From Ruania halotolerans (GTDB taxonomy: Bacteria > Actinomycetota > Actinomycetes > Actinomycetales > Beutenbergiaceae), in NCBI RefSeq assembly GCF_021049285.1, contig NZ_CP088017.1, forward strand, positions 2,863,380-2,927,379: a stretch of 64,000 nt of DNA. The letters are read 5' to 3'. Shown piece by piece: positions 1 to 7,794 of the stretch. The notes under the pieces are model-generated. The model was not told where the DNA came from and ran no database searches. It saw only the letters and a list, made by a program, of their open reading frames with translations. The position numbers and the translations under genes are program-made. Numbering within the stretch: position 1 is the stretch's first letter; the number at the start of each line of letters is the position of its first letter.

Positions 1-1483
1 CGCGGGCGGCTCCGTCAAGTCCCACGGCCGCCGCCTCCACCATGGCGACCTTGCCGGCGGCATCGAGACCGGCGTCGTCATTGGTGAAGGTGAGGGTGCC
101 GCACAGCTCGGCCACCACGTCATCCCACTCGGAGAAGAGCATGGTGAGCCGTTCGGATCGGCCGCTCGCACACGTGGCGGCGGTGACGGCCTCGGTGACT
201 TGACGCCCAGCGCGGGACTCCTCAGCCGCCGTCCGGAGGGCGCGCTCGGCACGTTCGCCCGCTTCCTGGATCAGGGTGTAGGTGGCGCTCACGGCGATCT
301 CACGCAGGGACCGCACCGACTCCAGGCGGGCAGCGTTGGCGCGGCGGTAACGCCACGACTCGAACAGGTTGGCAGGCGGGGCCACGAGGGGGGCCAGGAT
401 GCCGCCGCTGCTGGCGCCGGCCAGCCATGCCGTGGTCGGTGCACCGGTGGCTGCGGCGCCAGAGGTGAGGTCTTTCTTGACCCGGTCAGCCGAGGCGGTG
501 GTCGCCGAGGTGAGCTGATTGCGCAGGGCCACATTGGTACGCCGCTGCTCCTCCAGGGCCAAGGCCACTTCTTGAACGTCCTGACGCAGCGCCGGCCACG
601 CCCCCCGCACCGTGCGCGCGATGATGCTGCGGGACTGACTCTTCGCACCCAGCACCGTGAGCCATTGCGTGAACTCCCGGATACGGTTCTCCGGCAATGC
701 TCCTTCGTGCGGGCCCACGTCGGGGATCACGAAGAACGGCACGGAGCCGAACCCCTGCGCCTCCAAACGTTCGAACAGGTCCCGCCGCACGGTCGACAGT
801 GCCGCTGGGTCTACGCGGTTGAGGATCACCGAGAGCGATACACCGCGTTCGGACGCTGCCTGCAGCCGGGTCCAGGGCACGGCGTCACCGTAGCGAGAGC
901 CGGTGGTCACGAAGACCCAGAGATCGGCCAGCTCCACGAGCTCATCAGCGAGGCCACGGTTCCCGGCGTGCACGGAGTCGAGATCCGGTGCGTCGAGGAG
1001 GGCCATTCCGCGAGGGACCGCCTCGCTCGGGCTCACCCGTGCCACCTCGATCACCGGGTGGGTGTCCATCAGCTCAGCATCCAAGGGGTGCACCACGAGG
1101 ATCGGCTCTCGCGTGGTGGGGCGTAACACGCCGGCCTCAGTGACTTCCTGGCCGACCACTGAATTGACGATGGTGGACTTGCCCGCACCGGTGGAGCCGC
1201 CCACCACCACGATCACGGGAGCGGCAACCTGCTTCAACCGGGGCAACAGATGGTGGCGTACCTGCGTGGCAAGCCGGTCGCGCTTGGCGCGGAACTCCTC
1301 CACGCCGGGAGCCTCGAGCGGGAGCGAGGCAGCGTCGAGGTTGTCGAGCAGGTGCTCGATCACCTCGACCATGGGAACGCGACCATCGACCTGATCGGCG
1401 GCGGCCAGCTCGTCGTGCTCGTCCGGCGCACCATGGTCCTCCGCGCTCGGGTCGGGCAACGGAGTCGCGGAGGAGGGGGTCAC
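1..1483 (-). CDS. Dynamin-like/YfjP-type GTPase (3' end outside window)
   Basis: An uninterrupted frame runs from a GTG at 1483 to the window edge, about 494 codons, so the C-terminus is missing. The P-loop GGSTGAGKST lies near residues 94-103. A G3-like LLDAPDLDS follows, and then a G4-like NRVDP. These are the elements of TRAFAC-class dynamin/Era-like GTPases. The second half is alanine/arginine-rich and helical, and has a short apolar stretch (TAWLAGASSGGILAPL) that could touch a membrane. Actinobacteria often encode such GTPases in pairs; the partner would lie beyond position 1. Substrate and cellular role are unknown. Opposite-strand open frames here are shadows of this gene. Family placement rests on motifs only. 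Confidence 0.8.
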   Translation of the reverse strand, partial: MTPSSATPLPDPSAEDHGAPDEHDELAAADQVDGRVPMVEVIEHLLDNLDAASLPLEAPGVEEFRAKRDRLATQVRHHLLPRLKQVAAPVIVVVGGSTGAGKSTIVNSVVGQEVTEAGVLRPTTREPILVVHPLDAELMDTHPVIEVARVSPSEAVPRGMALLDAPDLDSVHAGNRGLADELVELADLWVFVTTGSRYGDAVPWTRLQAASERGVSLSVILNRVDPAALSTVRRDLFERLEAQGFGSVPFFVIPDVGPHEGALPENRIREFTQWLTVLGAKSQSRSIIARTVRGAWPALRQDVQEVALALEEQRRTNVALRNQLTSATTASADRVKKDLTSGAAATGAPTTAWLAGASSGGILAPLVAPPANLFESWRYRRANAARLESVRSLREIAVSATYTLIQEAGERAERALRTAAEESRAGRQVTEAVTAATCASGRSERLTMLFSEWDDVVAELCGTLTFTNDDAGLDAAGKVAMVEAAAVGLDGAAR

Positions 1484-1590
1484 GTACCTAGCCTGCCGTT
1501 TCGTAGGTCACAGGGCCAACTCTTGCTCACCACCTGGTCGCCGACGACGTCGCAAACGTTGAGGTGAGCCTGTCGATATCCTAGGTGGAC

Positions 1591-1807
<217 letters not shown>

Positions 1808-1851
1808 GCGACGGAGGAGCTGAGCCCCGGACAGGACGAGAGGGACACGGC

Positions 1852-1971
1852 GACGGTGTGCAGGGCACGCTGAGTGCAGTCGGTGGTCTTCTGATGTCGG
1901 CCGGCGCAGACGAAGTAGGGGTGGATGGTGCCGCTGTCCGAGCGGGCGTGGTTGATCATCAGCCGAGCTTC
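1852..1971 (-). pseudogene. Serine recombinase C-terminal relic (zinc-ribbon part)
   Basis: One minus-strand frame encodes EARLMINHARSDSGTI followed by HPYFVCAGRHQKTTDCTQ. This matches the zinc beta-ribbon of large serine recombinases, where YFVC-GRH-K-TDC is characteristic. No resolvase catalytic domain or recombinase domain is present upstream and the reading frame around it is not gene-like, so only a fragment survives. It sits about 190 bp from tRNA-Arg and its duplicated 3' end, consistent with remains of an integrated element. The match is from memory of the family; no alignment was run. Confidence 0.6.
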
Positions 1972-2059
1972 GCCCTGCCCGCAGGACGCTCCGGGGTCGG
2001 CAGAGTCGTCAAGCCCCGGCCGGTGGGTTCTTTGTGGAGTGCAGAGAGGCTGTAGTAGT

Positions 2060-2222
2060 TCCCGGACGCATACGCCTGGAACGCCAGCCGCCGTGTCCAG
2101 CGCGAGGACGCTGATCGGATGCTCCCAGGGCAATATCCGTGGCGGACCATGCCGGGGATCAGCACCGTCACGAAGAACATGGGGCCGGCGACGGCGCCGC
2201 TGATCAGCGATGCACGAATCAT
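2060..2222 (-). pseudogene. DUF998 membrane protein relic (frameshifted)
   Basis: Starting at an ATG at 2222 the frame reads AVAGPMFFVTVLIPGMVRHGY, then shifts to a second frame reading CPWEHPISVLAL, then to a third reading LGHGGW. Joined, these give the N-terminus of a DUF998 protein: first membrane helix, then HPxSxLALGxxGW. The intact DUF998 gene at 25.8 kb has the same order (GYRPCYHPVSALALGSRGW). At least two frameshifts and the missing remainder make this a decayed gene. The stretch 2223-2304 holds nothing recognisable. Confidence 0.6.
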
Positions 2223-2304
2223 GTAGCGGGTCGTGCATCATTCATGCGAGCGGCCACGGATCCTCCTCAAAACCGGCTGGTCGGGGCGGTAGCTGTCTCT
2301 CGCC

Positions 2305-4509
2305 CTAGTGAATCGCGTTCACCTCAGATAGGGGACAGTTGGTGGAGGATGCGGCCCCGTTCTCGCTGAGGCCGATGCGCTGGTGGAGCCTGCGTAGGGG
2401 TGCGGGCGCCCACCAGTTGGCACCTCCGGCGAGCCTCATCGAGGCGGGGAGCAGAAGACCTCGGATGATGGTGGCGTCGATGGCTACTGTGAGCGCCATT
2501 CCGATGCCCAGTTGCTGGAGGAAGGAGACTTGGCTGGTCGCATAGACCGCGAAGGAGACCGCCAAGATCAGTGCCGCGCCGGTGACCAGGGAGGCGGAGC
2601 GGGCGATGCCGCGCGGAATCGAACCGACCGGGTCACCGGTGCGGTGGTAGTCGTCTTTGATCCGAGAGAGCAGGAAGACCTCGTAGTCCATCGAGAGTCC
2701 GTAGGCAATACAGAACATCAAGATCGGGATGCTCGGTTCGATCGCCCCGGTGGGGGTGAACCCGAGCAGCGGAGCGAGCCCGCCTTCTTGGAATCCCCAG
2801 ACCAGGACACCGAACATCACGCTCAGCGAGAGCAGATTGAGCACCGAGGCCTTGACCGGGGCGAAGACGCTTCCGGTCATCACGAACAGCACGACGAAGG
2901 TGACGATGAAGATCAGTACCGCGACCAAAGGCAGCCGTTCGATGACGCCGTCACGGTAGTCAGCCAGTTCGGCCGGGTATCCCCCCACCATTACTTCGGC
3001 GGGCGTGTCCAGGGCGCGGATGTCCGCGACGAGTCCGCCCGGGTCCTCGGCCAGCCGTTCTCCGGTGGGAACCACGGCGAGCCAGCGCGCCTCACCGTCG
3101 GTGAAACGTTCCGGGCCGAAGGGGCCTGGTTCACCGGACCAGGAGCCGTCTGCGAAGGTACCTGTGGCGGAGTCCACCCGCAGGACCCCGGGAATCTCTG
3201 AGAGCTCGGTGGCGTACTCGGTGATCTCTTCATCTGTCGCGTTTGCGGTGACGGCGTACAGGGCGTCAGCGTCTTCCGTCTCGAAGTCCTCTCGGATGGT
3301 GTCGTACATGTCGCGGACGGGCTGACCGGCTGGCAGGACCCGGTCATCGGGGGCGCCGAAACTGATCCCGAAGGCGGGAGCGCCCAGGCCGAGCAGGATG
3401 AGCACGCCGAGCAAGCCTCCTGCGACGGGGCGGCGCATCACCGCTGAGGAGAGCCGGAACCAGAATGTTCGCTCATCCGTTCTGGGCGCGGTCTTCCGCG
3501 CGACCCGATGGCCCAGCAGGTGTAGTGCGGCGGGCAGGATCACCAGGGCTCCGAAGACCGCAGTGATGACCACAGCGATTCCGGCGTAGGCGAAGGAAGA
3601 CAGGAACGGGTATGGGAACACGAACAGGACCGAGAGGGACCCCGCTACTGTCAGCCCGCTGAAGACGACGGTCCGCCCAGCCGTGGCGATGCTCCGCTTG
3701 ACTGCATCGGGCACTGTTCTTCCTGCGGCGAGCTCTTCGCGGAACCGGTAGATCATGAACAGGCTGTAGTCGACGCCGAGGCCGATCCCCATCACCAATG
3801 CGATGTTGGCGGTGAAGGTGCTCACGTCAGTGAAGACGGAGATACCGCGCAGAATCGCCAGAGTGCCCACGACGGAGAAGAGCCCGACCCCCAGGGTGAC
3901 CAGGGCGGGAGCGGCCCGCCGATACATGATCCATAGCAGGAGCGTGACCAGCGGGAGGATAATGAGCTCCGCTCGCAGGAAACCGGTGCGCGACTGCTCG
4001 GCGACCACTCGGAAGACCTCATCACCGCCACCGAGCTGCACCTGCACTGCAGGGTTGCCGAACGCTTCGAGGAGGTCGGTTTCGATCCCAGGGAGAACCT
4101 CCCCGCGCACCTGATCGGCGTCGCCGGGAACCCAAGCGAGGATCAGAGCGTGCCGGCCGTCCTCGCTGGCCAGGGAGTCAGGGGCGTTCTGGCTCCAGTA
4201 GGACCAGGCATCGCCTACACCCGGGTAGTCCGCCAACGTCTCGGTAAGCTCGCTGCCGAACTCGGCCACCTCGGGGGCATCGACATCACCGTCCTGCGCA
4301 GTGACCAGCACCGCCACGTTCGGGCTGGAGGTGCCGAACTGCTCTCCGAGAAAGTCCCTGGCGGCCACCGACTCCGACTCCGGCGCCTCGAAGCGACTCA
4401 AGGCCAGCGCATCGATTGAAGTGACCGCGATCCCGGCGAGCAAGATGAACAGAACGGCGGACCCAGAGACCATCCGGCGTGGGAAGCGGGTCACAAGTCT
4501 GCCGAGCAC
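2305..4509 (-). CDS. MMPL/RND-family membrane transporter
   Basis: About 734 residues with the duplicated RND layout: an N-terminal helix (GSAVLFILLAGIAVTS), a large extracytoplasmic loop, a block of five or six helices including GLGVDYSLFMIYRFREEL, and then the same order repeated with YGLSMDYEVFLLSRIKDDY. The D-Y pairs in the two GxxxDY motifs are the conserved proton-relay signature of MMPL proteins. It is predicted to export lipids or drugs across the inner membrane. I chose GTG 4509 because GGAAGG lies six bases upstream; a TTG at 4539 is also open. It is divergent from a TetR gene and the shared spacer holds its likely operator. The cargo cannot be read from sequence. Confidence 0.88.
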   Translation of the reverse strand: MLGRLVTRFPRRMVSGSAVLFILLAGIAVTSIDALALSRFEAPESESVAARDFLGEQFGTSSPNVAVLVTAQDGDVDAPEVAEFGSELTETLADYPGVGDAWSYWSQNAPDSLASEDGRHALILAWVPGDADQVRGEVLPGIETDLLEAFGNPAVQVQLGGGDEVFRVVAEQSRTGFLRAELIILPLVTLLLWIMYRRAAPALVTLGVGLFSVVGTLAILRGISVFTDVSTFTANIALVMGIGLGVDYSLFMIYRFREELAAGRTVPDAVKRSIATAGRTVVFSGLTVAGSLSVLFVFPYPFLSSFAYAGIAVVITAVFGALVILPAALHLLGHRVARKTAPRTDERTFWFRLSSAVMRRPVAGGLLGVLILLGLGAPAFGISFGAPDDRVLPAGQPVRDMYDTIREDFETEDADALYAVTANATDEEITEYATELSEIPGVLRVDSATGTFADGSWSGEPGPFGPERFTDGEARWLAVVPTGERLAEDPGGLVADIRALDTPAEVMVGGYPAELADYRDGVIERLPLVAVLIFIVTFVVLFVMTGSVFAPVKASVLNLLSLSVMFGVLVWGFQEGGLAPLLGFTPTGAIEPSIPILMFCIAYGLSMDYEVFLLSRIKDDYHRTGDPVGSIPRGIARSASLVTGAALILAVSFAVYATSQVSFLQQLGIGMALTVAIDATIIRGLLLPASMRLAGGANWWAPAPLRRLHQRIGLSENGAASSTNCPLSEVNAIH

Positions 4510-4530
4510 GGGCATCCTTCCGATATAATT

Positions 4531-4571
4531 TACGAGCAACTACTCACATAACAATACGAGCAAACGCTCGT
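4531..4571. promoter_or_regulatory. TetR operator and divergent promoter region
   Basis: A perfect inverted repeat ACGAGC-AAAC-GCTCGT lies at 4556-4571 and a lone half site ACGAGC at 4532-4537. Both sit between the divergent MMPL and TetR genes. A TATAAT hexamer (4524-4529, plus strand) could be a -10 element for the regulator. Autoregulation and repression of the exporter by the adjacent TetR protein is the expected arrangement. Confidence 0.6.
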
Positions 4572-4590
4572 GTTGTCGAGAAGGGACCCT

Positions 4591-5250
4591 GTGTCTCCCA
4601 GCAGCAACACCCCACGCCCCACCCAGCCACGCCGGCAGGAGCGAGGTCAACGGCGCATCGTTCAGATCCTCCAGGCGGCGGCGACGGTCTTCGCCGAGCG
4701 GGGGTATGACGCGGCGACGACGAACGCGATCGCTGCTGAGGCAGGGATCTCACCGGGTTCGCTGTACCAGTTCTTCAAGAACAAGGACGAGATCGCCCAC
4801 AGTCTCGCCAAGCACTACGCCGCACAACTGAAAGTGCTTTCCGAGACGACCTTCTCCGTGAGCGTCGGCGACGACCCGGATGTGGAGGTCCTCGTCGGCT
4901 CCCTGCTGGAGCAGCTCATCGCGTTCAACCGTACCCATCCCGGATTCAAGGCACTGTTCTCCCGCACTGATATGCCCGCCGGGCTACGATCAGCCGTCTC
5001 GCCGGTGCAGGAGACGGTGCACGCACGGGTACGCACGCTCGTTTCGGACCTGCTCCCCGACAGCGCACCGAAGGAGTCGGACCGCATCGCCACCGTCGCG
5101 ATCCAGATCGTCCGGGGCATGATGCCTCTGATCGCCGACGCCGACGCGGACCACGAGGACACCGAGGCTCTCACGGAGGAACTGCGCCGGGTGCTTATCG
5201 GATATCTGCGCCCTCGACCCATCCTCACCCCTCGACCTGCGGACGCATGA
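4591..5250 (+). CDS. TetR/AcrR-family transcriptional regulator
   Basis: About 219 residues. The N-terminal helix-turn-helix is clear: RRIVQILQAAATVFAERGYD, then TNAIAAEAGISPGSLYQFFK with KDEIA. The C-terminal half is a helical ligand/dimer domain of the usual length. The start is placed at GTG 4591, preceded by GAGAAGG at suitable spacing; the in-frame GTG at 4570 falls inside the inverted repeat and is less likely. It is divergent from the MMPL transporter, so it most likely represses that exporter and itself until a ligand binds. The ligand is unknown. Confidence 0.9.
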   Translation: MSPSSNTPRPTQPRRQERGQRRIVQILQAAATVFAERGYDAATTNAIAAEAGISPGSLYQFFKNKDEIAHSLAKHYAAQLKVLSETTFSVSVGDDPDVEVLVGSLLEQLIAFNRTHPGFKALFSRTDMPAGLRSAVSPVQETVHARVRTLVSDLLPDSAPKESDRIATVAIQIVRGMMPLIADADADHEDTEALTEELRRVLIGYLRPRPILTPRPADA

Positions 5251-5420
5251 GTCCGACGAACTCGGCTACCAACTCCGTCGTACGAGCGTTGCCGCCCTTG
5301 CCCAGGAGGCCAGACAGGGTCAGCTCGACGGCGCTGTGGGTGACCGCGCGAAGCAGGTCGGCCCATCGCCGGTGATAGTGCCATAGCGTTGCTCCGCCAC
5401 GATGAGTACCTCCAGAGCGG
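5225..5420 (-). pseudogene. Decayed C-terminal part of a second TetR-type regulator
   Basis: The minus strand carries HRRWADLLRAVTHSAVEL followed by a glycine/leucine stretch and LVAEFVGLMRPQVEG before a TGA at 5225-5227. Just upstream, a different frame reads SALEVLIVAEQRYG. Together they resemble the ligand-binding half of a TetR protein broken by a frameshift near 5380. No DNA-binding half with a consistent frame was found further upstream. The relic overlaps the end of the intact TetR gene by 26 bp on the other strand. Confidence 0.45.
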
Positions 5421-5862
5421 ACGTCGCACGCCCGGCCCCCAGACCCAGTTCCTCAGAGTCGATACCGCGCACGCGATCGTGCATTCACCGGTCGCAGTCG
5501 CAGTCGCACCGATCACCGCGGCCCGGCCCTGCCTCGATCGCCGCAGGCCAGTAGGCACCTCGGTGCTCTTCTCGGACGTGCTGGAACCTCCGGGAACACG
5601 GGGCTGACATTGTGAGGCCGATGCGTGTGCCTCCACCAACGCGGGCCACATCCGCACGCCACGTTCCTCCTCGCGCGCCTCGGCGTGGTGGTAGGTGACG
5701 ATGTCGGAGTAGGAACAGGCATGTCGCGGATGATTGGGGGCTTGGCGGAACGTTCCCAGGCGCCACGAAGCGGGTCGCTCACATGTAGCGCTGAGCCGTC
5801 AGGGTGGGTGGCCGATCCTGACGCGATATCGACAGAGCCGACTGCCGCGTCGCTCGCCATGC
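5421..5862. other. Gene-free stretch
   Basis: Several overlapping open frames exist on both strands but none shows a recognisable domain or a convincing ribosome binding site. It may hold more debris of the decayed TetR region. A minus-strand segment near 5590-5700 (YSDIVTYHHAEAREEERG) is the only part with protein-like composition. I see no RNA gene or strong hairpin here. Confidence 0.5.
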
Positions 5863-6564
5863 TCACTCGCCAGGGCTGACGAGTCCGGTCTCGTACCCGA
5901 TCACCACGAGCTGGGCGCGGTCGCGCGCGTTCAGCTTGCCGAGGATGCGACTGACGTGCGTCTTGGCCGTGAGCGGCGACATGTAGAGCGACTCGCCGAT
6001 CTCAGAGTTGGTCTTGCCTCGTGCCACCTCGGCGAGCACTTCGCGTTCTCGCTCGCTCAGGACATCGAGTGGACCCGACTCTCCCGGACGGCTGATCGGT
6101 CGGCGAACGAAGTCGGCGACCAACCGCTTGGTCATGGCCGGTGAGATGAGGACGTCACCGTCGGCAGTGGCGGCGATCGCCTCGAGCAGGAGTCGCGGTG
6201 GGGTGTCCTTGAGTAGGAATCCGGAGGCTCCGGCTCTGAGCGCTTCGTAGACGTACTCATCGAGCGCGAAGGTGGTGAGCACGAGCACCTTGGTGGCGCT
6301 GAGGCGTTCGTCTCCGCAGATCGCTCGGGTCGCGTCGAGCCCGTCCATGCGAGGCATGCGGATGTCCATCAACGCGACGTCGGGGCGTGTCCGCCGGGTC
6401 TCGGCGACCGCCTGCGCTCCGTCGCCGGCCTCACCGACGACCTCGATGCCGGGTTCGTTGGCGAGCAGGGCTGCGAACCCGCGACGCACCAACTCCTGGT
6501 CATCGACGAGCAGCACGCGGATGTCGCGTCTCGCCGTGGTTGGTGCGTCGAGCCGGGCGGTCAT
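5863..6564 (-). CDS. NarL/FixJ-family response regulator
   Basis: About 233 residues: an N-terminal receiver (RVLLVDDQELVRRGFAALL; phosphoacceptor Asp67 in VALMDIRMP; conserved Lys in GFLLKDTPP) and a C-terminal LuxR helix-turn-helix (LSEREREVLAEVARGKTNSE, then MSPLTAKTHVSRIL). I chose ATG 6564, which overlaps the kinase stop as ATGA; a GTG at 6573 is an alternative. It is the last gene of an ATPase-permease-kinase-regulator run and presumably controls that exporter in response to the kinase's signal. Confidence 0.92.
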   Translation of the reverse strand: MTARLDAPTTARRDIRVLLVDDQELVRRGFAALLANEPGIEVVGEAGDGAQAVAETRRTRPDVALMDIRMPRMDGLDATRAICGDERLSATKVLVLTTFALDEYVYEALRAGASGFLLKDTPPRLLLEAIAATADGDVLISPAMTKRLVADFVRRPISRPGESGPLDVLSEREREVLAEVARGKTNSEIGESLYMSPLTAKTHVSRILGKLNARDRAQLVVIGYETGLVSPGE

Positions 6565-7691
6565 GCCTCCCACCCGCCGGGTATTTGGTAGGGCACGAAC
6601 GCGCGCACCGTGAACCCGCCGTTGTCGGTGGGTCCGGCGTGGACGGTTCCACCGAGGAGCTCGGCTCGCTCACGGATCGCGACCAGACCGATGCCGGTGC
6701 CCGGCGCCGCAACGCGCGCTGTGGCCGGGGCGTCGTTCGACACGGTGAGGTGCACGCCGCCGTCCGCGTGCCGGAGCCGGACGATCGCGGGAACGTCGCC
6801 AGCGTGGCGGGCGACGTTAACGAGGCATTCGTGCACGATGCGGTGCACCGTCACCACGGTGCTCTCCGCCACGCCCGCAGGATAGTGACCGTCCTCGACC
6901 ACCTGGACCTGCCTGGAGTGTCCGACGGCAGTGACGACGTCGCTGACGGTCGTGGTGGCCGCCGGTACCGGGCGAAGCGGGACCGACTCATCGGACCGGA
7001 GGAGCCCGAGGAGGGATCTCAGTTCATCGAGCGACCGCCTGCCTGCCTGGTTGATGTCGACGAGCGCAGTTCGAGCGGCGGCGGGATCGCGCTCGAGCAC
7101 GTGGACGGCGATACCGGACTGGACGGTGATCGCCGACAGCGAATGGGAGACGATGTCGTGCAGGTCGTAGGCAATGCGAAGGCGCTCCGCCTGGAGCCGC
7201 TCGGCGACCTGGCGTTCCACTGCATCGGATCGACGACGCAGGTTGGAGCGACGGGCCTCAGCTGCGGCAATCGGGAGCAGGAAAACCGCTGAGTAGGTGG
7301 CCCATTCGAACCAGAACGACTCACCGCCAGCCAGCGCCCCGAAGGCTGCCACGACGATCGCGACGACCGATCCGAACCAGATCACAGAGCGATCGTCGCT
7401 CCGGCGCACGAGACGGAACAGCGCGAGAGCCAGCATGGGGGCCAGCGCGACCGGGCTGGAGGTCCATGCGACGGTGACGACGGTCAGCACACCGATCGCG
7501 GCGACGGTGACCCGACCGAACCGACCGGCGACGACGAGCAGCACTGCGGCGACGGCGGCGATCGCGATGCCTAGGAGCTGCCGTCCGGCCAGGACGTCCG
7601 GATCGAATACGAACACGCCGATTGACACCGCCAACCCGGCGGCGAGCGCAGCGAGATCGGCGCGACCGGTGCGGGCAGTGGTGTGCGTCAC
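6561..7691 (-). CDS. NarL-type sensor histidine kinase
   Basis: About 376 residues. Four or five N-terminal membrane helices occupy the first ~150 residues (for example GLAVSIGVFVF and AIAAVAAVLLVVAG). They are followed by the HisKA_3 dimerisation box RLRIAYDLHDIVSHSLSAIT with the phosphoacceptor His, and a HATPase domain with VNVARHAGD and GIGLVAIRERAELLGG. No extracellular sensor domain is visible, so sensing is probably within the membrane or through the neighbouring ABC permease. GTG 7691 is preferred over a TTG at 7748 because the protein then begins close to the first helix. It overlaps the response-regulator start by four bases. Confidence 0.88.
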   Translation of the reverse strand: MTHTTARTGRADLAALAAGLAVSIGVFVFDPDVLAGRQLLGIAIAAVAAVLLVVAGRFGRVTVAAIGVLTVVTVAWTSSPVALAPMLALALFRLVRRSDDRSVIWFGSVVAIVVAAFGALAGGESFWFEWATYSAVFLLPIAAAEARRSNLRRRSDAVERQVAERLQAERLRIAYDLHDIVSHSLSAITVQSGIAVHVLERDPAAARTALVDINQAGRRSLDELRSLLGLLRSDESVPLRPVPAATTTVSDVVTAVGHSRQVQVVEDGHYPAGVAESTVVTVHRIVHECLVNVARHAGDVPAIVRLRHADGGVHLTVSNDAPATARVAAPGTGIGLVAIRERAELLGGTVHAGPTDNGGFTVRAFVPYQIPGGWEA

Positions 7692-7794
7692 GGGACCATC
7701 ATCGTCGCAACCGATGGGGTCGCGTACTCCGAAGGGCGGTCTTTGCACCGGGACCGGCCGTGGGCCGCCCGGCCCCGGTGCAGAGACTCTCGCA

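Noticed and set aside
200-1126. Long plus-strand open frame opposite the GTPase
   Set aside because: It is the mirror of a clear P-loop GTPase frame, with low-complexity Arg/Gly composition and no domain.
5485-5866. Overlapping minus-strand frames of 90-120 codons
   Set aside because: No domain, no ribosome binding site and conflicting frames; treated as gene-free.
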